Below are positions 1 through 5,085 of a stretch of 6,092 nt of DNA, one piece after another (position 1 is the stretch's first letter; each line of letters begins with the position of its first letter). Below the pieces are notes generated by a model. That model worked only from the letters and a program-made list of their open reading frames with translations. It searched no databases and was not told where the DNA came from. Made by a program: the position numbers and the translations under genes. Origin of the DNA: Methylophaga sp. (GTDB lineage: Bacteria > Pseudomonadota > Gammaproteobacteria > Nitrosococcales > Methylophagaceae); assembly GCA_013139345.1 (NCBI GenBank), contig WTAY01000246.1, positions 1 through 6,092 on the forward strand, in the 5' to 3' direction.

Positions 1-602
1 ATTTGCTGTGTACCTTTATAGTCTTGCTGGTCAATACGTTTCAAATCACGTTCATTAATTCGTCCTACATAGCCTACTGCATGGGCAAATAAAGCACCTT
101 GTGGATAATGACGAATCAATCTCCCAACGACATCAACGCCTGGGAATCGATTCCTATTTACCGAAAATACCGCCACTTCTTGTTCGGTTAATCGCTGACG
201 AAAAATAAACTGTCTAAACCTTCGTTGACGTTTAATCCGCTTTTTAATCTCTGCGATCTCTTCGTCTGTTATTGAAAACATCTGTGCTAATTCTGCTAGT
301 GTAAGCTCTAGATCAGGTACATTTTCAGGTGTAAGTTCAAGGCTAAAAGTAGGAATGTTTTCAGCAAGAATGACGCCATTGCGGTCATAGATCAGTCCCC
401 GCTGCGGTGGAAGAGGCCCAATATCGACGCGATTTTGATTGGATAGTGAACTAAAATGCTCATATTCAACGATCTGTAAGATAGCCAGTCTCACCATGAC
501 GACAATAAACAATATTCCTGCAAATAAGGCTGCAAAAATCAAACGATCATTAATTAATCGACCTTCACGAAAATGATCTTTTAAGGCAAACCGACTAGAC
601 AC
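1..602 (-). CDS. mrdA: Penicillin-binding protein 2 (PBP2), N-terminal part, cut by window edge
   Basis: PBP2 is the class B transpeptidase of the elongasome; it cross-links new peptidoglycan along the side wall, anchored in the inner membrane with its catalytic domain in the periplasm. The first 200 residues are present; the 3' end lies beyond position 1. Residues about 21-43 form one hydrophobic membrane anchor after a short basic cytoplasmic tail. The class B PBP pedestal motif PPQRGLIYDRNG is at residues 65-76, and HYPQGALFAHAVGYVGRI (165-182) matches the pedestal region of E. coli PBP2 (RRYYPYG...THVIGYV). The SxxK, SxN and KTG active-site motifs would lie outside the window, so activity cannot be judged. 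The start is GTG at 602: an in-frame TGA lies three codons upstream and the next Met is residue 36, inside the membrane segment. No clear Shine-Dalgarno precedes it. It follows mreD by 41 bp, probably in the same transcript. The alternative FtsI is less likely given the mreCD neighbours. Confidence 0.95.
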   Translation of the reverse strand, partial: MSSRFALKDHFREGRLINDRLIFAALFAGILFIVVMVRLAILQIVEYEHFSSLSNQNRVDIGPLPPQRGLIYDRNGVILAENIPTFSLELTPENVPDLELTLAELAQMFSITDEEIAEIKKRIKRQRRFRQFIFRQRLTEQEVAVFSVNRNRFPGVDVVGRLIRHYPQGALFAHAVGYVGRINERDLKRIDQQDYKGTQQ

Positions 603-643
603 AAGAAGGTATCAACAGCATAGAGAAATAGAAACAGACCAAT

Positions 644-1117
644 TTAATGAACATGAAATGTACGTCTAACACCCCGTAAGATGTGATATACCACTGGCCA
701 TATCAACATGCTCATAATAGCAGGCATCCAAAAAGTCCAGCCTGCGCTATGAGATGCAACAAACACAAGTAAAATCTGCAATAAAAGTATCAATGAAAAA
801 ACACTGAGTGCCTGTTGCCACATAGGGTATTGACGTAATTGTAAATGAAACTGTAAAACCAAATAGACAAGCAAGGAATAAGAAAATGCTAATAAACCCA
901 AGACACCACCTAACATCACGTCCATCAACAAGCCCATGCTCCAAGCGAAACTAATACCAACACGTTGAGGAGCAGCTAGCGCCCAATATATGAGTGTTAT
1001 TCCAACAAATTCAGGGCGAAATAATCGAGCAGAATCAGGTAAAGGAACGAGAGTTAATAAAGCGGCAATAATAATCGTCGTAATAATTACGCCACCACCA
1101 TTGGATGATTTACTCAT
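644..1117 (-). CDS. mreD: Rod shape-determining protein MreD
   Basis: MreD is a small polytopic inner-membrane protein of the Rod complex, acting with MreC to link MreB filaments to PBP2/RodA. The product is 157 residues, close to E. coli MreD (162). It is strongly hydrophobic, with roughly five or six membrane segments (about 10-28, 36-50, 56-76, 80-96, 103-122, 130-148) and a basic C-terminal tail (RGVRRTFHVH). The family pattern is visible: RPEFVGITLIYWALAAPQRV (34-53), then an AW..GLLMDVMLGGVLG stretch. I chose ATG at 1117 over an in-frame TTG at 1126 because ATG is standard, and a GAGAG element lies just upstream, within the end of mreC. This start overlaps the mreC stop (ATGAGTAA), so the two are probably translationally coupled. 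Confidence 0.93.
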   Translation of the reverse strand: MSKSSNGGGVIITTIIIAALLTLVPLPDSARLFRPEFVGITLIYWALAAPQRVGISFAWSMGLLMDVMLGGVLGLLAFSYSLLVYLVLQFHLQLRQYPMWQQALSVFSLILLLQILLVFVASHSAGWTFWMPAIMSMLIWPVVYHILRGVRRTFHVH

Positions 1118-1988
1118 TACTCTCAAGCTCCCCGACTATTTCACTGTCATCAAAAGTGCCAAAAGACTCTGCAGCAAGTACCAATAAAACCTCTCTGCTC
1201 GTTGACAGTTTGGCTGCTGGTTCTACTAGAACATGTGCAAAGGCCTGACCTTGGGCGGAGCTCACAGACACAACACGACCGACAGGGTATCCCACAGGAA
1301 AACGACCGCCAAGACCCGAGGTAACCAGTAAGTCTCCCACTCGAATATCCGCATTATGGGGTATATGCTCTAGCTGTAATGATTTACCTAAGCCTCTCCC
1401 CGTAATAACTGCTCGAACGCCATTACGGTTGACCTGAACAGGAAGAGCATGGCTCGGGTTAGTCAGCAAAATAACATGACTTGAGACGGTGCTTACTTGT
1501 ATCACCTGCCCCATCACACCGGTGGCATCTAAAACAGCTTGTCCGACAAAAACGCCATAACGTTCACCTTTATCAATCACAACTTGTTGCGAGAAAGGGT
1601 CGAGATCTATCGCTAAAATTTCAGCAACCTTTACCCGTTCAGGCAAGCGAAAAGAAGATCCTAATAATTCTCGTAAACGCATATTTTCACGTTGCAAATC
1701 TTGTAACCTTTGCAGTCGAATACTGTTAGATAAGTTGATCGCTTCTAATTGCGTGTTTTTTTCTTTTAATTCTTTACGGTCTTGGAAAAAGTCACTCATC
1801 CACTCACCCGTATCACTAGGTAATGAAGCCAATGTTTGAATGGGATATACAACAACGGATAAAACATGACGTACGGGGGAAAAGTAGTTCATTCTAGAAT
1901 CTAGAAAAAACAATACCGATGATGCTATTAAGGCTAATAGCAATCGCGTATTTAAAGAAGGATTGTGGGTAAATAAAGGTTTAATAAT
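1110..1988 (-). CDS. mreC: Rod shape-determining protein MreC, apparently with an ATT start
   Basis: MreC is a bitopic inner-membrane protein whose periplasmic part binds and activates PBP2 in the elongasome. Seen: a short cytoplasmic tail (KPLFTHNPSLNTR), one membrane segment (about residues 16-32), a coiled coil rich in E, L, K, Q and R (about 62-106, ending near QRENMRLRELLGSS), then the two-barrel periplasmic domain with VVIDKGERYGVFVGQ and the hallmark IRVGDLLVTSGLGGRFPVG. The length of 292 residues is shorter than E. coli MreC (367), which has a long Pro/Ala-rich tail absent here. Start choice: the frame is closed by TAG at 1991-1989, followed by ATT ATT AAA CCT. E. coli MreC begins MKPIFSRGPSLQIR, and as I recall pseudomonad MreC begins MIKPLF, so initiation at ATT 1988 or ATT 1985 is implied. 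The first standard-type alternative is TTG at 1943 (277 aa), which would delete the conserved cytoplasmic tail and start at the edge of the membrane segment. Only a weak GGG (1997-1995) could act as Shine-Dalgarno. The identity is certain; the exact start is not. Confidence 0.93.
   Translation of the reverse strand: MIKPLFTHNPSLNTRLLLALIASSVLFFLDSRMNYFSPVRHVLSVVVYPIQTLASLPSDTGEWMSDFFQDRKELKEKNTQLEAINLSNSIRLQRLQDLQRENMRLRELLGSSFRLPERVKVAEILAIDLDPFSQQVVIDKGERYGVFVGQAVLDATGVMGQVIQVSTVSSHVILLTNPSHALPVQVNRNGVRAVITGRGLGKSLQLEHIPHNADIRVGDLLVTSGLGGRFPVGYPVGRVVSVSSAQGQAFAHVLVEPAAKLSTSREVLLVLAAESFGTFDDSEIVGELESNE
1983..1988 (-). promoter_or_regulatory. Presumed mreC initiation site: tandem ATT codons
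   Basis: The two codons directly after the in-frame TAG stop are both ATT and coincide with the initiator position of MreC homologues (M-KPIF in E. coli). ATT is a known but rare start codon, as in infC and pcnB of E. coli, where IF3 discriminates against it. A GGG triplet 6-9 nt upstream is the only Shine-Dalgarno-like element. Use of this start is inferred from homology; a sequencing error in an ATG cannot be excluded. Confidence 0.6.
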
Positions 1989-1997
1989 CTAGTGCCC

Positions 1998-2039
1998 AAA
2001 AACTAAAAAACCTTTGCAGACAAACTATCTGCAAAGGTT
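1998..2039 (-). terminator. Rho-independent terminator after mreB, between mreB and mreC
   Basis: On the minus strand a perfect 12-bp stem, AACCTTTGCAGA pairing with TCTGCAAAGGTT (arms 2039-2028 and 2020-2009, 7-nt loop), is followed by TTTTTTAGTTTTT. It begins 18 bp after the mreB stop codon. This is a strong intrinsic terminator for mreB mRNA. mreC, mreD and mrdA must then depend on read-through or on a promoter I could not identify. In E. coli most mreB transcripts are also reported to end before mreC, so the arrangement makes sense as dosage control. Confidence 0.9.
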
Positions 2040-2057
2040 GTGAGATGCGTCTATCTA

Positions 2058-3104
2058 TTACTCATAAGTAAAGATATCAGTGCCTCTTTCATCCATCATT
2101 TCTAATGCTCGACCACCACCACGTGCAACACACGTTAATGGATCTTCAGCAACCAATGCCGGCAGTCCTGTTTCTTCCATTAATAAGCGGTCTAGATCAC
2201 GTAAAAGTGCACCACCACCCGTCAATACCATGCCACGTTCAGCAACATCAGCACCTAATTCAGGGGGTGTTTGTTCTAAGGCTGTTTTAACGGCAGCAAT
2301 AATACCCGCTAATGGATCTTGTAATGCTTCAAGGATCTCATTGCTATTCAATGTAAAGCTACGAGGAATACCTTCGGCCAGATTACGACCACGTACTTCC
2401 ATCTCTTTAACTTCATTGCCCGGATAAGCGGAACCGATTTCTTTTTTAATTTTCTCAGCAGTTGCTTCACCAATCAATGTACCGTAATTTCGACGTACAT
2501 AACTAACAATGGCTTCATCAAATAAGTCACCACCAATGCGAACCGATGCTGAATAAACAATACCATTTAGTGAGATAACAGCGACTTCCGTTGTACCACC
2601 GCCAATATCAAGCACCATTGAACCGCTTGCTTCTTCAACGGGCATGCCGGCACCGATAGCCGCAGCCATTGGTTCTTCAATTAGATAAACATCTCTTGCG
2701 CCAGCACTTGCTGCTGATTCACGAATAGCACGACGTTCAACTTGTGTTGAACCACAAGGTACACAGACTAATACGCGCGGGCTAGGTTTTAAGAAACGAC
2801 CTTCATGTACTTTACGAATAAAATGTTGCAACATTTTTTCCGTCACGGTGAAGTCAGCAATAACACCATCTTTTAATGGTCTAATCGCTGTAATATTTCC
2901 AGGTGTTCGGCCTAACATTCGCTTAGCTTCAACACCAACCGCAGCTATTGAGCGCGGACCTCCTGGTCCTTTATCTTGTCGAATTGCAACAACTGAGGGC
3001 TCATCAAGGACAATACCTTTGTCACGTACATAAATCAGCGTATTCGCTGTACCAAGATCGATCGAAAGATCGTTAGAAAATATTCCACGTAAACGTTCAA
3101 ACAT
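2058..3104 (-). CDS. mreB: Rod shape-determining protein MreB (bacterial actin)
   Basis: MreB is the actin-like ATPase that polymerises under the inner membrane and orients the wall-elongation machinery. The product is 348 residues, against 347 in E. coli, and the two are closely similar throughout. Actin-fold motifs are intact: phosphate-1 loop DLGTANT (16-22), catalytic-region LIEEPMAAAIGAG (141-153), phosphate-2 DIGGGTTE (166-173) and adenosine motif GMVLTGGGALL (291-301). The N-terminus MFERLRGIFS resembles the membrane-binding amphipathic helix of gram-negative MreB. A one-residue insertion in the KGPGGPRS loop (45-52) and CPCGSTQ where E. coli has VPVGATQ are minor differences. I chose ATG at 3104; a GTG four codons upstream (3116) is open but would add MVYL in front of the conserved N-terminus. 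Shine-Dalgarno is weak (GTGG about 8 nt upstream). It is first in the shape cluster, is closed by its own terminator, and diverges from gatC. Confidence 0.98.
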   Translation of the reverse strand: MFERLRGIFSNDLSIDLGTANTLIYVRDKGIVLDEPSVVAIRQDKGPGGPRSIAAVGVEAKRMLGRTPGNITAIRPLKDGVIADFTVTEKMLQHFIRKVHEGRFLKPSPRVLVCVPCGSTQVERRAIRESAASAGARDVYLIEEPMAAAIGAGMPVEEASGSMVLDIGGGTTEVAVISLNGIVYSASVRIGGDLFDEAIVSYVRRNYGTLIGEATAEKIKKEIGSAYPGNEVKEMEVRGRNLAEGIPRSFTLNSNEILEALQDPLAGIIAAVKTALEQTPPELGADVAERGMVLTGGGALLRDLDRLLMEETGLPALVAEDPLTCVARGGGRALEMMDERGTDIFTYE

Positions 3105-3139
3105 TAAATAAACCACAGATAAGAACTGAAAAACGATAC

Positions 3140-3166
3140 TTTATAATGCACTGGGCTGTTGAGCAA
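3140..3166 (-). promoter_or_regulatory. Candidate mreB promoter
   Basis: On the minus strand TTGCTC (3166-3161) and TATAAA (3145-3140) are separated by 15 bp, slightly shorter than ideal; shifting to CTTGCT gives 16 bp. The predicted transcript would begin about 30 nt before the mreB ATG. The -10 overlaps the candidate gatC -10 on the opposite strand. This is a motif-level guess. Confidence 0.35.
3142..3147 (+). promoter_or_regulatory. Candidate -10 element for gatC
   Basis: A perfect TATAAT lies about 77 bp upstream of the gatC ATG, implying a leader of roughly 70 nt. No convincing -35 hexamer sits 16-18 bp upstream and there is no extended TGn motif, so this rests on the -10 match and its position alone. 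Confidence 0.35.
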
Positions 3167-3223
3167 GCCAAGAATGATTTAAACTTCACACTTTGTTCAT
3201 AAAAATAACCTCTGGAAGCGTCG

Positions 3224-3511
3224 ATGAGTTTAGATAAAACCGATATCGAGAAAATTGCACATTTAGCAAGACTATCAATTGATGAAAATGATATTCCTGA
3301 CTATACGCGGGATTTAAGCAATATTTTTACTCTTGTAGAAGAGTTAAGTAGTGCAGATACTAATGACATCACACCAATGGCACACCCTTTTGATGCTCAT
3401 CAAAGATTGCGCGACGATGTAGTAAAAGAAACCAACCAACGTGAATTATTTCAATCAATTGCGCCAAAAACTGACGCAGGTGTTTATCTAGTCCCTCAAG
3501 TTATCGAATAA
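3224..3511 (+). CDS. gatC: Asp-tRNA(Asn)/Glu-tRNA(Gln) amidotransferase subunit C
   Basis: GatC is the small subunit of the cytoplasmic GatCAB complex, which converts mischarged Glu-tRNA(Gln) and/or Asp-tRNA(Asn) to Gln-tRNA(Gln)/Asn-tRNA(Asn). GatC wraps between GatA and GatB and stabilises them. The product is 95 residues, the usual family length. It shows the N-terminal helix signature IEKIAHLARLSID (8-20), the middle DITPMAHPF segment, and the C-terminal PKTDAGVYLVPQVIE that inserts at the GatA interface. ATG at 3224 is preceded by GGAAG (3214-3218), a good Shine-Dalgarno with 5-nt spacing. It is the first plus-strand gene, and gatA follows after 61 bp in which I see no terminator, so the two are probably co-transcribed. 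Confidence 0.96.
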   Translation: MSLDKTDIEKIAHLARLSIDENDIPDYTRDLSNIFTLVEELSSADTNDITPMAHPFDAHQRLRDDVVKETNQRELFQSIAPKTDAGVYLVPQVIE

Positions 3512-3572
3512 CTGAACTCAGATATTAACGCTAAATACATAGATAATAACTACACGAATTACAGGCACACAC

Positions 3573-5027
3573 ATGCATAACAAATCTCTTTCTGAACTTT
3601 CAGCATCGTTACACAACGGTGAATTCAGCAGCGTTGAGTTAACACAGCACTATCTTGACCGTATTAATGCTCATAATGACAATCTAAATGCATTTATTAC
3701 TGTCTGTGATGACCGTGCATTAGAACAAGCTAGAGCCGCAGATGAGCACTTACAACAAAAAACTGCGGGTGTTCTGGCTGGTATACCTCTGGCACATAAA
3801 GATATTTTTTGTACTAAAGGTGTACTAACAAGTAGTGCATCAAAAATGTTATCGAACTTTATCTCACCTTATGATGCCACTGTTGTTGAAAAAATTAATG
3901 CTGCCGGAATGGTTACATTGGGTAAAACCAATATGGATGAGTTTGCAATGGGCTCATCAAATGAAACCAGTTTCTATGGTGCAGTTAAAAACCCTTGGGA
4001 TACAAACCGTGTTCCCGGTGGTTCTTCAGGTGGTTCTGCTGCTGCAATGGCAGCTAGATTAGCACCAATTGCAACGGGTACAGATACTGGTGGTTCTATT
4101 CGCCAACCTGCTTCACTATGTAATTTAACCGGTTTAAAACCAACCTATGGCCGTATCTCACGCTATGGCATGATCGCCTTTGCATCAAGCTTAGATCAAG
4201 CAGGCCCGATGGCTAAGAGTGCCGAAGATGCAGCCCTTTTATTAAATGAAATGGCAGGTTTTGACGAACGTGATTCAACAAGTATTGAACATGACGTTCC
4301 TGACTACACAGCAACTTTGAATGAATCATTACAAGGCTTACGCATTGGTTTACCAAAAGAGTTCTTTGGCGAAGGTCTTGATCCCAACGTAGCCGCAACT
4401 GTTGAAGCAGCCGTTAAAGTGTATGAATCTTTGGGGGCGACCGTTAAGGAAATCACCTTACCTAATTCAAGCCTTGCTGTACCGACCTATTATGTTGTTG
4501 CCCCAGCAGAATGTTCATCAAACCTATCTCGAATGGATGGTGTTCGTTTTGGTCACCGTTGTGACAACCCAAAAGATTTAGAAGATCTCTACACTCGTTC
4601 ACGTGGTGAAGGTTTTGGTGAAGAAGTTAAACGTCGCATCATGACAGGAACATACGCACTTTCAGCAGGTTATTACGATGCGTATTACTTAAAAGCACAA
4701 CAATGTCGCCGCTTAATTAGTAATGACTTTAAAGAAGCCTTTGACGATGTCGATGTCATCATGGGACCAACAGCACCAACGACCGCTTTCGCACTTGGTG
4801 ATAAAACGGATGATCCTGTTGCCATGTATTTAGCTGATATTTACACAATCAGTACTAACCTCGCAGGCTTACCTGGCATGTCTATCCCTGCTGGTTTTGT
4901 AGATGGTTTACCTGTTGGCCTACAAATTATTGGTAATTATTTTGATGAAGCTAAACTATTAAATGTTGCTCATCGTTATCAGCAAGAAACTGACTGGCAT
5001 CAACAAACACCTGCCGCTTTTAAATAA
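3573..5027 (+). CDS. gatA: Asp-tRNA(Asn)/Glu-tRNA(Gln) amidotransferase subunit A
   Basis: GatA is the glutaminase/amidase subunit of GatCAB: it releases ammonia from glutamine (or asparagine), which is channelled to GatB for amidation of the activated Glu or Asp on tRNA. The product is 484 residues, full length for the family. It carries the amidase signature with all three catalytic residues in place: Lys76 in LAHKDIF, cis-Ser151 in VPGGSSGGSAAAMAA, and nucleophile Ser175 in TDTGGSIRQPA. Spacing matches Staphylococcus aureus GatA (Lys79, Ser154, Ser178) with a constant offset of three. The substrate-entry region MDEFAMGSSNE (121-131) and the MGPTAPTTAF segment are also typical. ATG at 3573 has an AGG (3563-3565) 7 nt upstream. 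gatC precedes it, but gatB, which normally follows, is not the next gene; a functional complex requires gatB elsewhere. Other amidase-signature enzymes are unlikely because of the adjacent gatC and the GatA-type residues. Confidence 0.98.
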   Translation: MHNKSLSELSASLHNGEFSSVELTQHYLDRINAHNDNLNAFITVCDDRALEQARAADEHLQQKTAGVLAGIPLAHKDIFCTKGVLTSSASKMLSNFISPYDATVVEKINAAGMVTLGKTNMDEFAMGSSNETSFYGAVKNPWDTNRVPGGSSGGSAAAMAARLAPIATGTDTGGSIRQPASLCNLTGLKPTYGRISRYGMIAFASSLDQAGPMAKSAEDAALLLNEMAGFDERDSTSIEHDVPDYTATLNESLQGLRIGLPKEFFGEGLDPNVAATVEAAVKVYESLGATVKEITLPNSSLAVPTYYVVAPAECSSNLSRMDGVRFGHRCDNPKDLEDLYTRSRGEGFGEEVKRRIMTGTYALSAGYYDAYYLKAQQCRRLISNDFKEAFDDVDVIMGPTAPTTAFALGDKTDDPVAMYLADIYTISTNLAGLPGMSIPAGFVDGLPVGLQIIGNYFDEAKLLNVAHRYQQETDWHQQTPAAFK

Positions 5028-5069
5028 TGAATAAAAGAGTGCGATACTTTAAGGTATCGCGCTTATTCA
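5028..5069. repeat. Imperfect inverted repeat (hairpin) between gatA and the acetolactate synthase gene
   Basis: Immediately after the gatA stop, TGAATAA (5028-5034) pairs with TTATTCA (5063-5069), and GTGCGATAC (5039-5047) pairs with GTATCGCGC (5054-5062, one G-U pair). This gives a stem of about 16 bp with a 4-nt bulge on the left arm and a 6-nt loop. On the plus strand no U-tract follows (AATAGGATTC), so it is not a standard intrinsic terminator in that direction. It may act as an mRNA-stabilising or attenuating hairpin at the gene junction, or as a weak terminator. Confidence 0.6.
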
Positions 5070-5085
5070 TAATAGGATTCCAGCT

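Larger units (their letters stand above)
3105..3223. promoter_or_regulatory. Divergent intergenic region carrying mreB and gatC promoters
   Basis: These 119 bp separate the mreB and gatC start codons, so promoters in both directions are expected here. The AT-rich core ACTTTATAATGCA (3138-3150) offers a -10 hexamer on each strand. Nothing resembling a riboswitch, tRNA or long inverted repeat was found. The expected location is well supported; the exact promoters are less so. Confidence 0.6.

Noticed and set aside
644..1126. mreD starting at TTG 1126 (160 aa)
   Set aside because: An ATG three codons later (1117) has better codon choice and spacing from a GAG-rich element, and gives a normal short overlap with mreC.
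990..1187. Plus-strand open frame opposite mreD/mreC (65 aa)
   Set aside because: Shadow of two genuine genes; its hydrophobic run is only the complement of the mreD N-terminus.
1481..1729. Plus-strand open frame opposite mreC (82 aa)
   Set aside because: Antisense to a clear coding gene, without a ribosome-binding site or recognisable domain.
1110..1943. mreC starting at TTG 1943 (277 aa)
   Set aside because: It would discard the conserved cytoplasmic tail KPLFTHNPSLNTR that matches homologues, and no Shine-Dalgarno lies in front of it. Kept only as an alternative start.
2080..2427. Plus-strand open frame opposite mreB (115 aa)
   Set aside because: It lies wholly antisense to the highly conserved mreB, has a low-complexity Ser/Pro/Arg composition and resembles no family; it is a shadow frame.
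2058..3116. mreB starting at GTG 3116 (352 aa)
   Set aside because: ATG at 3104 gives MFERLRGIFS, aligned to E. coli MreB MLKKFRGMFS; the extra MVYL has no support.
5068..5073. CATAAT as a -10 element for the acetolactate synthase-like gene
   Set aside because: No -35 at suitable spacing, and the transcript would start only a few bases before the ATG although a Shine-Dalgarno is present upstream of that point.
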